64,000 bases of DNA. Origin: Lepiota brunneoincarnata. Lineage: Eukaryota > Basidiomycota > Agaricomycetes > Agaricales > Agaricaceae. The notes below the pieces were generated by a model that did no database searches, had not been told where the DNA came from, and was given only the letters and a program-made list of their open reading frames with translations. Where the stretch lies: assembly GCA_023014365.1 (NCBI GenBank), contig JAEBUN010000015.1, forward strand, positions 124,001 through 188,000, in the 5' to 3' direction. The translations under genes and the position numbers were made by a program. Below, piece by piece: positions 9,999 through 20,090 of this stretch (the first letter of the stretch is position 1; the number at the start of each line of letters is the position of its first letter).

Positions 9999-10749
9999 CG
10001 TCACAGGTATGCAAACCTGCATGGGTACATGGGTATGGGTTGGCCAGGTGCGGGTGCAGGTCCAACATCAGGTACCTGCATGAAACCCGTACCTGTGGTG
10101 CAGGTCTGGCGGGTTTTTTTGAGGCACTATTATTCTAATCACCACTACTGTACAATTTACACCACAAATATTTTCGAGACAGTTGACTCCCATCAGAATG
10201 GCTCCAGCTCTATCAAAACTCACAACGTGTCTCACAACCCAACCTGAGATAACTACATGACAGAAAAGGAAAGCCTCTTCTAGAATAACTGATGAAAACT
10301 TTGTTGGTGCAGAGAGCAACATTGTCACCAAGCATTTTAAGCTGTCAGCCAATGCTGCACAGGCTGCGGCTGCAAAACGTCAACATAGGCAACCATCAGT
10401 TGAGGATGTCAAGGCTAAGGACAGTGCATCCATGAATAACCCACCGAAAAACCAGAATGCTGTTCTTGAGGCTGCCGATGGAAGTGATGATGTTGACATG
10501 CTAGATAATAATCCAGCTCCAGCACCCGAAGACTTCGAAGAGGATGACAATGATGAAGTTGAGCCAGAGGTAACTAAACCCATTGAGATGGCAGAAGAAC
10601 AACACAGTGAGTCAAACAAAATGTGGTGAGAACACTGAACCCTGGCTCACCCAATTTCCCCATTAGAACAACTATCTGATGAGTGGATGGCTCCAATCTA
10701 CGCGTTCTTCCAGCCAACTCCTTCCATTGTGACAGTTGATGGATGGCGT
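9999..10749 (+). mobile_element. 5' part of a hAT-type DNA transposon
   Basis: From about 9999 the sequence is rich in repeated and inverted ACCTGCA/TGCAGGT motifs (10003-10110), as in hAT subterminal regions. It is followed by a transposase 5' end. The probable terminus begins CACAGGTATGC, but the other end of the element is not in the window, so terminal inverted repeats and the 8-bp target duplication cannot be tested. It is cut at 10749 by insertion of LA5. Confidence 0.5.
10198..10749 (+). pseudogene. hAT transposase N-terminal fragment
   Basis: ATG at 10198 opens MAPALSKLTTCLTTQPEITT, then a TGA at 10258 (likely CGA decayed). The frame continues RKASSRITDENFVGAESNIV into an acidic stretch to about 10626. 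A further block, DEWMAPIYAFFQPTPSIVTV (10679-10738), resembles the conserved segment before the BED-like zinc finger of basidiomycete hAT transposases. Between the blocks a GTGAG...CATTAG segment (10626-10666) looks like a small intron, but its phase does not join the two frames, so an indel is present or the boundaries differ. LA5 inserts at 10750 and removes the rest. Confidence 0.6.
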
Positions 10750-10870
10750 GTCCATCCCTTCTTGGACTTCAACCGCCATCATCTCGCTGCACAGCCACTG
10801 CCTACCCCTACTCACTCTACTCTGCAACGAGCTCTACTGGTCCGATCATCGATCTTAAAGTCCTACGCGC

Positions 10871-11377
10871 ATGCCTCCTAGGTCTACTCGCTCTTCTCAG
10901 GGAGCGGGGGCTCCTCTGCCGGCGGATCCTTCATCGCCGGACCCCCTCGCTTTGGCTACCTCTCGCACTCAGGACGCCCCCCCCGGCTCCTCTCGACCTG
11001 GCTACAGCTCTGCATCGCAAGCTGTGGTCCCTGCTCCGGCTGCTGAGGCCCCCAAGAGGCCTCGCGAGTCCGCCGTTTACCCGGATGACGCCCCGGTGAC
11101 CCCCCGTCCCAAGCGCACCCGCACGCCCGAGCCCTCCGCCCCTCTGAGGCAGGAGCTTGACCTCAAATCAGTCTCCGGTTCCTCCAGGATGGCTGTAGAT
11201 CCTGGAGCCGAGCTGTCCCCCGGCCCCGCTTTTGTGGAGGAGGAGGAGGATCCCGAGTTCGTCCCCACCTTCCTCACCCTTTCCCGCAACCCCACGGATG
11301 CAGAGGGTGAGGCTGGGGTCGTGGCGGACGCTCTCGACATAGTCGCGCTGTGGCTGGAGAGAGCCAAGCGTGGCAAC

Positions 11378-11409
<32 letters not shown>

Positions 11410-13131
11410 TCCAATTTATAACGCGGGCCACGTAGGGAGGCCGCGTGCAGCTACTAACTACGGTACAACCCGAGCCGTAAGCTACAGGGTATCTGCACAT
11501 ACAACGCGTGACCACGGATGCGGGCATGCGTTTCCCCATGCCCAGGACGAAGCCGCCCCGAACAAACGGAGGCGGGAAGACAGCTGCCGCCCAGCGAGCG
11601 TGGCAACCTTTCTGAAGGCGGTAGCATGGAGGTCACCCGCTCCCTGGCCAGGCTCTTTCACGAGGTGGAAGAGCATGACTGGGACGACATCCCCTTTTCC
11701 GAGGGCAAGCGCACCCTGAGGCTCCATGAGTGGGCCTCTGAGGTGTATGGTCCGTCCAGGCCGAGCACCCCTACCCCTGCACAAGGGAAGGGCAAACGGC
11801 TGGACTCTGCTGCACCCCCCACTCTTGTTGGGGTGGCGGGCAGTATGCATGCCCCCTCTCCTAGGGCCTCTGTGGCTCCTATGGAGGTGGATGGCGCTCC
11901 TCAGGTGGGTGGTTCACGCCATACCCCTTGGGAGGGTAACCTCCCCCTGCCTCCTGCTCCGGCGGAGGATCTGGGGCGTTTTCCTGCTGGGTATGCGCGC
12001 CCTGCACCTACTCAGCAATTCTTCAGGAACCTGGCCCGCACGGGGTTGGGCAATCCTGTCCCAGTGGCTCGCAACCCCGGTGCGGGGCAGCAGCCATCTC
12101 GCATCAGGGCGGCGCGGGCCACCAACGTTCCTCCACTGTCAGCGGCGGACAGGGCTAAGTTGGCTGCAAGGCCTCCCCCCGGTCCCCCCCCTCCGCGCGT
12201 CAACTTAGCTACCAAGCCTCGTTCCCCGCCCCGCTCCTATGCGGCTGCAGCTGTCTCGTCCCCATCGGGTCTCGTTGACCTGGCGCGTGCTCTCCCGGGG
12301 CTGCCTTCCCATAAGGTGGTCTCGTTTCATCGGCAGGCAGCAGCCACCCAGCAGCCACCCAAGGCTCCCAAGCCTAGGATGACCACGTCTGGACCTTCAC
12401 GCAAGCAGGTCATGCTCACCCTCGCGGGGGGCGGTCTCCCGGTTAACCTGGGCCCCGTCGTCTGCGCGGAGATTCATCGGGTGGCGGCCACCGCTCTTGC
12501 GTCTGCGGGCTCGCTCGTTCGCATCGAGCGAGTCCAGCAGATGGACTCACACGTAGCTTGCTATACCACCGCTGTGCCCAGTGAACTGGACATTGGCACT
12601 ATCAGGAACGCGGTCCGCGCGAACTGGCCCCAGGCCGTCGTGGACGCGAACCTTCCTCGGTCAAAGAGCTACCTCAAGCTCCTAGACGCGCCTATGTTCC
12701 GGGGCGGTCAGCCCTGGCTCACGCCTGACAGGGTGGTCGAGGCCATGCAGCGCTCTGTGTGGTCTGAGTATTTCGTGCTGGCCACCAGGCCGCGCATTGT
12801 CAAGAACTCGAGGGCCGCGGACACGGCCACCGTGTTCTTTGAAATCTGGGACTCCCAGCAGGGGTCCAATGCGAAGACGGTCTCGCGACGTGTCATCACC
12901 ATCGACGGCACTCCGTGCAGGATCATCCCTGCGAAGGCCAACCCCGGTGTCCCCCTCTGCCAGCATTGCTGGAAGTGGGGGCACCCTTCCCTAGCCTGCC
13001 AACACGAGGTTATCCGCTGCTCTCACTGTGGCGGTCCGCACTCCCCGACTAACCATCGGGCGTTTGCGTCGTGTTGCAAGGGGCAGCCCAACCATAGGCC
13101 GCCCATTGCCCCCACCCCCGCTGACCATCCC

Positions 13132-13136
<5 letters not shown>
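10871..13136 (+). pseudogene. LINE-A ORF1 (LA5), interrupted and cut
   Basis: ATG 10871 starts MPPRSTRSSQGAGAPLPADP. The frame is open to 11378, resumes at about 11597 after the nested tail, and runs through the Pro-rich middle, the pre-knuckle domain (NLGPVVCAEIHRV) and two zinc knuckles (CQHCWKWGHPSLAC, then CSHC). At 13136 the LA7 poly(T) ends it before the third knuckle. Without the insertions this half would be open. Confidence 0.85.
11379..11596 (-). mobile_element. Severely 5'-truncated LINE-A tail (218 bp)
   Basis: Poly(T) then about 190 bp of reverse-complement LINE-A 3' UTR, ending at CAGCTGCCGCCCAGCG. The target AGCGTGGCAACC is duplicated at 11367-11378 and 11597-11608. No coding sequence. 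It is a dead-on-arrival insertion in ORF1 of LA5. Confidence 0.9.
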
Positions 13137-13170
<34 letters not shown>

Positions 13171-14669
13171 TCCAATTTATTACACGGGCCGCGTAGGGAG
13201 GCCGTGCGCAGCAACGTACTACAGTACAAACGACCGAGCCGTACACTACGGGGTATCTGTACATACAACGCGTGACCGCGGATGCGGGCATGCGTTTCCC
13301 CATGCCCAGGACGAAGCCGCCCCGAGTGAACGGAGGCGGGAAGACGGCTGCCGCCCAGCGCGCGGCACAGGAACGAAGCCAGGACGAGGTCCCCCCCCTT
13401 ATCGGGGGTTAGGGGTCAATTCCCACGTAAATCCCTACACACCGCCCGAAGGCAGCGGGGGAATAACCAACACCCCAGCCTGGACCCTACCGGGCGCCAG
13501 GCAGAGCTACTAGCCGATACCCCCCGGGGGGGGCCCGGCCCTCTCGGCGAACGCGAACGCGGTCGGGGACGCCTCGAGGAAAGCAATGAGAGCCTCGACC
13601 GTAGCCGGGACCCCCGCCATGGAGTGCCTGGGGCAGCTCCGAAACACGTGCTCACGAGTCTCCTCCCGAAACCCGCAGCGACAGGAATAATCTTCCTGTG
13701 GGAAAAAGCGCCTCCGATAGCCCCCTATCGGCGCGTGATTAAGAATAGCACACGTCATCCGGGCCATTACTGAAACCGAGTGAGCGTGCGGGATCCAGGC
13801 ACCACTGTGGAGATACGTGGGCCGCAGGGGACGGTCATCGTCCCTGGCGAGCTGGAGGAAACCATGCCCGCGATGGTCAGGATCCTGGAACAAGTCGATC
13901 CAGCGGTCCTGACACGACCGTACTTCCTCCTTGCGGAGGTAGTCAAGCGAGGCCCGGGGACGAGCCCCTACCCCAACGGGAGGCAGCGACCTTGCGAAGT
14001 CGTGCACCTGAGTGTGGAAAGGCCACTTCGCAAGCGAAGGGACCTCCTAGAAATGAACCGAGCGGGCCGGATCCCCGGCAAACCACTCGGCGAGAAGGCG
14101 GCAGACCGCCAAGGAATGACCCTGGGCGGAGTGCACCGACGGGTCCACCGCCCGCCTGGCCGAGGCCATCGAGTCGGTGAATAAGACAAGACCAGCAGCG
14201 CCCTCGACAGAAACTGCCCTGGACACTGCCAGTCGAATGGCGAAAAGCTCGGCCTCGGGAGCCGTAACCTTCCCCCCCGGAAGCCGGACCGCATGGATGC
14301 AGTCCAGCCCCTGGAATACTTGGGCGGCCGAAACCGCCTGGTGGACCCGGCGGGGCGGCAGACTCGCGTCCGTCACCGCCACCAGAACCCCCGGATCAGC
14401 CTGCGCCCGGGCAAGTACCCGGTCGAGAGCCGCGGTATGGGCCGCAAGGGCGTCCTCTGCCCCGCGGTCGTAAGAGTGGAAGCGGACCCGCTCGGGGTAC
14501 ACATCCAAAAGGCGGCGCCCCAGCCAGGCCTCCGGCGCCACCGCGTCGAAGGGCCCAGCGAGGGCAGCAAGACGCTGGTTAGCGTCGACAACAGGCCCCT
14601 TCACCTTGATCAGCTCGCGGGGGGGGAGCCTGGCTATGGACCGGACATGGGACCGGAGATCACCGCTGT
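13137..14669 (-). mobile_element. LINE-A copy LA7 (minus), 3' part
   Basis: Poly(T) 13137-13165, LINE-A tail, ORF2 C-terminus, RNase H and part of the connector. At 14669 it is interrupted by the 5' end of LA8. Sequence variants (GGACGGTC, ATGCCCGCG) place it closest to E1 (26742-29579). It carries the left-hand target duplication whose right-hand copy sits at the end of D at 37505, so LA7 and E1/D are probably derivatives of one D/LINE-A insertion. Confidence 0.8.
13510..14660 (-). pseudogene. LINE-A ORF2 fragment (LA7), RNase H and finger
   Basis: Keeps the RNase H Asp-Glu-Asp blocks (VTDASLPPRRV, AELFAIRLAV, FTDSMASARR) and the C-terminal finger. A TGG to TAG change near 14050 in the block SVHFWEVPS stops the frame, so the fragment reads as two open pieces (14047-14660 and 13510-14007). 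The upstream RT is absent. Confidence 0.8.
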
Positions 14670-14788
14670 ACATCCCTTCTTGGAAGTCAACCACCACCAA
14701 CTCGCTTGCACAGCCACAAGCCATCCCCTTCATCGTTCTATACAACGAGCTCTAGTGGTCTGATCTACGATCTTAACTTCCTACGCGC

Positions 14789-16984
14789 ATGCCTCCTAGG
14801 TCTACTCGTTCCTCTCAGGGAGCGGGGGCTCCCCCGCCGGCGGATCCTTCGTCGCCGGACCCCCTCGCTATGGCTATCGTTCGCACTCAGGACGCCCCCT
14901 CCGGCTCCTCTTGACCCGGCTACAGCTCTGCCTCGCAGGCTGCTGCCCCTGCTCCGGCTGCCGAGGCCCCCAAGAGGCCTCGCGAGTCCGCCGTCTACCC
15001 GGATGACGCCCCGGTGACTCCCCGTCCCAAGCGCACCCGCACGCCCGAGCCTTCCGCCCCTCTGAGGCAGGAACTCGACCTCGAATCGGTCTCCGGTTCC
15101 TCCAGGATGGCTGTTGATCCTGGAGCCGAGCCGTCCCCCGGCCCCGCTTTTGTGGAGGAGGAGGAGGATCCCGAGTTCGTCCCCACCTTCCTCGCCCTTT
15201 CCCGCAATCCCGCGGATGCAGAGGGTGAGGCTGGGGTCGTGGCGGACGCTCTTGACGTCGTCGCGCTGTGGCTGGAGAGAGCCAAGCACGGCAAACTTTC
15301 TACAGAGGGCAGCGCGGAGGTCGCCCGCTCCCTGGCCAGGCTCTTCCGCGAGGTGGAGGAGCATGACTGGGATGATATCCCCTTCGAGGAGGGCAAGCGC
15401 ACCCTGAGGCTCCACGAGTGGGCCTCTGAGGTGTATGGTCCGTCCAGGCCGAGCACCCCAACCCCTGCGCAAGGGAAGGGCAAACGGCCGGACGTTGCTG
15501 TTCCTGCTGCCCCTGTTGGGGTTGCGGGCAGCATGCACGCCCCCTCTCCTAGGGCCTCTGTGGCTCCTATGGAGGTGGATGGCGCTCCCCAGGCGAGTGG
15601 CTCGCGCCGCACCCCTTGGGAGGGCAACCTCCCCCTGCCTCCTGCCCCGGCGGAGGACTTGGGGCGTTTTCCTGCTGGGTATGCGCGTCCTGCGCCTACT
15701 CAACAATTCTTCAGGAACCTGGCCCGCACAGGGTTGGGCAACCCTGTCCCAGTGGCTCGCAACCCCGGTGCGGGGCAGCGGCCGTCTCGTATCAGGGCGG
15801 CGCGAGCTGCCAATGTTCCCCCGCTGTCGGTGGCGGACAGGGCTCGGTTGGCTGCGAGGCCGCCCCCCGGTCCCCCCCCTCCGCGTGTCAACCTGGCTAC
15901 CAAGCCTCGTTCCCCGCCCCGCTCTTACGCGGCTGCGGCCGTCTCTTCCCCGTCGGGTCTTGTCGACCTGGCACGCGCTCTCCCGGGGCTGCCTTCTCAC
16001 AAGGTAGTCTCGTTCCATTGGCAGGCAGCAGCCGCCCAGCAGCCGCCCAAGGCCCCCAAGCCTAGGATGACCACGTCTGGACCTTCGCGCAAGCAGGTCA
16101 TGCTCACCCTCGCGGGGGGCGGTCTCCCGGTTAATCTGGGCCCCGTCGTCTGCGCGGAGATTCATCGGGTGGCGGCCGCCGCTCTGGCGTCTGCGGGCTC
16201 GCTCGTTCGTATTGAGCGGGTCCAGCAGATGGACTCACACGTAGCGTGCTACACTACCGCCGTGCCCAGCGAACTGGACATCGGCACCATCAGGAACGCT
16301 GTCCGCGGCAATTGGCCTAACGCCGTCGTCGACGCGAACCTTCCCCGCTCGAAGAGCTACCTCAAGCTCCTCGACGCGCCTATGTTCCGGGGCGGTCAGC
16401 CCTGGCTCACGCCCGACAGGGTGGTCGAGGCCATGCAGCGCTCTGTGTGGTCTGAGTATTTTGTGCTGGCCACCAGGCCGCGCATCGTCAAGAACTCGCG
16501 CGCCGCTGACACGGCGACCGTGTTCTTTGAGATCTGGGACTCTCAGCAGGGTTCCAACGCGAAGACGGTCTCGCGACGCGTCATCACCATCGACGGCACT
16601 CCGTGCAGGATTATCCCTGCGAAGGCCAACCCTGGCGTCCCTCTCTGCCAGCGCTGCTGGAAATGGGGGCACCCCTCTTTAGCCTGCCGACGCGAGGCTA
16701 TCCGCTGCTCTCATTGCGGCGGCCCGCACTCCCCGACTAACCATCGGGCGTTTGCGTCTTGTTGCAAGGGGCAGCCTAATCACAGGCCGCCCATTCCCCC
16801 CACTCCCACTGACCGCCCCTGCCCTCACGCTCCCGTTTGCGTGAATTGCGGCGGCGCTCACGCTGCTTCGGCTTCGGCCTGCCCATTCTGGGCTCACCGC
16901 TTCGATCGGGAGTGGATCGAGCGCCGGTATGATTCTCCGGTAAGGGTTCGTTCCCCACCGCGTCAACCTCACTTACCCCAATGA
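14789..16984 (+). pseudogene. LINE-A ORF1 (LA8), 731 codons, one nonsense
   Basis: Same length as the intact ORF1 of LA11. Codon 42 (14912-14914) is TGA where LA11 has CGA, a CpG transition, so a product could start only at a downstream ATG (15014). The rest is open, with the pre-knuckle domain and three zinc knuckles near residues 620, 640 and 684. The stop overlaps the ORF2 start as ATGA (16981-16984). Confidence 0.85.
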
Positions 16985-19715
16985 ATAGGGACCGTCAGGA
17001 ACCTAGGAGATTGAGGAGAGCGTGCCGTGTCTGGTCTCAGAATGTATTCCGTAGTTACATTCTTGTAGACTCTCTGCTGGAACAATTCAAAGACGATGTT
17101 GACATGTTCCTACTACAGGAGCCGCCCTGGCGCTCCATCCGTCGCGTTCCGTCTTCCTCTGACCCTGACGGGGATGAGGTCGTCGGGGCACCCAAGCATC
17201 CGGAGTGGCTGTGTTTGTTCCGCCCTCCTCTTCCCCGGATCAGCCTCCTCGGGTTATGGCGTATGTACATAACCGGATGATGCGGCTCCGCCCCTCGCTT
17301 CGACGTGACGTCGTCGATCACCGTGACGTCATGGCCATCTCCATGTTTTTACATGGAGAGGCTGTGTACTTCCTCAACGTCTACTCGGACGACAGACAGT
17401 CGGGCATCCGCTATCTTGCGGACGCCGTTGACTCTCTCCCGCAGTGTGCCCTCATGTCGGGGGACTTTAACTGCCGATCGCCGCAGTGGGATCCGTGGGC
17501 CCCCCACAATCCTGCTGCTGCCGCCTCCCTGCTGGAAACGGCGGACTCGTTGGGCCTAGACCTCTCGCTCCCTGAGAACCCGGGCCCCACGCACTTCCCC
17601 TTTGAGGAGGGACTCGCTTCTACCGTAATCGACCTTGTGTTTGCGAGGGCGACTGCGGGCCATCTGCCGCTCCCCACGCGGTGTCCTGATCTGCGGGGTC
17701 AATCTGACCATTGCCCCCTTCGGATCATTATCTCTCTGGAAGCCTTCGAGGAGGCTGTACCCAGGTGCTCACTGAAGCGGGACTCGGACGAGGAGGCCGA
17801 GTTCCTAGCTGAGGTCTCGGCGGGGCTTATGGGCCTGGATTTTCCAGACCTAGGCTCATCTGACAGGATCGACGAGGTAGCCCTGGCTATCTCTGCGGTC
17901 TTCTCCGAGGCGTGGCTTGCCCACTCCAAGGAGATCTGTGTCGTCTCGCGGTCTAAGCCGTGGTGGGACGACGAGTGCTCGCGCACGTACACGGTGTACT
18001 CTCGGTCTCGGGACCGGGAGGACGCTCGCACGTTTAAGCGGACCTGGAAGGCTGCCAAGCGCAAGTTCTTCGATGAGCGCATCGAGGAGATTGCTTCTAC
18101 CAACAAGCGCCCCTGGGACCTGATGGATTGGATCAGGGCGCGCAAGTTGCCTCCCTGCGAGGCGATCTGCTATCGCGATCGCCCCTGCAACACTCTCGAG
18201 GAACTCTGGGAAGGGCTCCACGGTTCTTACAACGCCGCCAACGACCGCCCGGTCGATGTCGGGGTTCTCGATCAGATCGATCCGCTCCCACCGCGGGAGT
18301 GGCCGGTCTTCTCCGACTTGGAGATGCACGAGGCTCTGCACGCGTGCTCCTCTCTGTCTTCACCCGGTCCGGACCACGTCACGTGGACGCACCTCAAGTC
18401 CGTTCTGGCGAGCCCGACGGTCACCCGTTTGGTCTGTCGGATCGCCGATGCCTGCATGGAGTGCGGGCATTGGCCTCGTCACTTCAAGGAGAGCGTGTCG
18501 GTTATCATACCGAAGCCTGGCAAGCCCTCCTATGCTACTCCGAAGGCGTTCAGACCGATCGTCCTTCTCAACACTCTCGGTAAGCTTATCGAGAAAATGA
18601 TCTCGCGCCGCTTGCAGTTTGAGGCTGTCAAGTTTGGCGTGTTCCATCCAAACCAGTTTGGCGGTGTGATCCAGCGGTCCACCGAGGATGCTGGTGCCTA
18701 CCTCGTGCACCTTGTCCGTGCCGGGTGGGCTCGCGGGTTGAAGACGAGTGTTCTTGCCTTCGACATCGCACAGTTCTTCCCATCCCTGAACCATGGGATG
18801 CTTCTCGCGGTTCTGGCTCGACAGGGGTTTTCCCCTTGTGTGGGCCAGTTCTTTGCTTCTTATCTCACGGGGAGGTTTACCAGCTACGCCTGGAACTCCT
18901 TCCTGTCTGAACCGTTCCGGGCGGAGGTGGGGGTGGGCCAGGGGTCTGCCCTCTCACCCGTCCTGTCCGACCTCTACTTGGCCCCGGCCATGTATATTAT
19001 CGAGCGGCGGCTCCCTCAACCGGGCCTCTCGCTCCTGTCTTACGTCGACGATGGCACCATCGTGGCGCAGGCCTGGGACCTGGACGCTAACTGCGTCCTG
19101 TTCCGCAGATCTTACGAGGTGGTCCATGACACCTTCACTCAGTTCGCACTGGTCGTGGAGCACGATAAGTCCGAGCTCTTCCATTTCTCACGGGATCGTT
19201 CCGGTGAGAACCCCCCGGTGGACTTAGGGTTTCCCCCGTTCACTGGCGCTACCCCTCTTCGGCCCAAGACCTATTGGAGGTACTTGGGCTTCTATTTCGA
19301 TCGTGCCCTTACGTTTAAGGAGCATGTTCGCTTCTATTCTACTAAGGCTATTTCCACGGTCAAGGCCATGGGGATGCTTGGTAATTCCGTCCGAGGGCTT
19401 CTGCCAGACCAGAAGCGCCTTCTGTATCGGTCGTGCGTGGTTCCTATAGCCACGTACGGCTTTCGTTTGTGGTATTACCGGGGCGCCAGGTGTAGGGGCG
19501 CTTTGGATCACCTCCGCCGGATGCAGCGGCGGGCTGCACTCTGGATCACCGGCGCCTTCAGGACGTCGCCCGATGGGGGGGTTGGGGCCATTGCGGGCCT
19601 GATCCCCATTCATCTCCATCTCCGGAAGCTTCGTGACCGTGCCGAGTTGCGGTACGCCACGCTTGCTCCGGGCCATCCCGTTCGTGCCCTCCTTGGCTGG
19701 GGCTACAGCGGTGAT

Positions 19716-19718
<3 letters not shown>
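16424..19718 (+). repeat. Left arm of 3.3 kb inverted repeat
   Basis: Matches the reverse complement of 21237-24532. Differences found by eye are a one-base deletion near 17229 and a handful of substitutions (for example near 16637, 16926, 17290, 19714). Spacer 19719-21236. Confidence 0.9.
16981..19718 (+). pseudogene. LINE-A ORF2 (LA8), endonuclease plus RT, one frameshift, 3' cut
   Basis: Starts MNRDRQEP at 16981. One base is missing near 17229 (CCTCCTCTTCC against CCTCCTTCTTCC in LA9), which ends the first frame at 17280. After it the frame is open from 17205 to the LA9 poly(T), covering the endonuclease (SGDFNCRS, QSDHCPLRI) and all RT blocks including YVDD. Without that single deletion it would be intact up to the connector. 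RNase H and the finger are missing. Confidence 0.85.
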
Positions 19719-19751
<33 letters not shown>

Positions 19752-20090
19752 TCCAATTTATAACGCGGGCCGCGTAGGGAGGCCGCGTGCAGCTACCAAC
19801 TACGGTACAAACGACCGAGCCGTACACTACAGGGTATCTGTACATACAACGCGTGACCGCGGATGCGGGCATGCGTTTCCCCATGCCCAGGATGAAGCCG
19901 CCCCGAACGAACGGAGGTGGGAAGACAGCTGCCGCCCAGCGCGCGGCGCGGGAACCAGACCGGGGCGAGGTCCCCCCCCTTATCGGGGGTTAGGGGTCAA
20001 TTCCCACGTAAATCCCTACACGCCGCCCGAAGACAGCGGGGGAATAACCAATGCCCCGGCCCGGACCCAACCGGGCGCCAGGCAGAGCTA

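Larger units (their letters stand above)
10750..13136 (+). mobile_element. LINE-A copy LA5, 5' half (full 5' end)
   Basis: Starts with the LINE-A 5' terminus CATCCCTTCTTGG, has a 121-bp leader and ORF1. It is interrupted by a 218-bp LINE-A tail (11379-11596) and cut at 13136 by the poly(T) of LA7. The last 14 bases, GACCATCCCTGCCC (13123-13136), recur at 37505-37518, where LINE-A ORF1 continues. Other LINE-A copies read GACCGCCCCTGCCC here, so the shared CAT variant ties LA5 to LA12 as the two halves of one element. Confidence 0.85.
14670..19718 (+). mobile_element. LINE-A copy LA8, full 5' end, 3' cut at 19718
   Basis: Begins with CATCCCTTCTTGG, 119-bp leader, complete-length ORF1, and ORF2 through the RT to the connector (GWGYSGDL), where LA9 poly(T) begins. 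From 16424 to 19718 it is about 99.8 percent identical to the reverse complement of LA9. It was inserted in LA7. Its 3' remainder is not found. Confidence 0.85.

Noticed and set aside
10626..10666. A 41-bp intron in the hAT transposase gene
   Set aside because: It has GT...AG ends, but joining either possible donor to this acceptor gives the wrong phase and a stop, so it is not annotated as an intron.
19719..19746. Poly-Phe and poly-Lys stretches in predicted proteins as real protein features
   Set aside because: They are translated poly(T)/poly(A) tails at element junctions.
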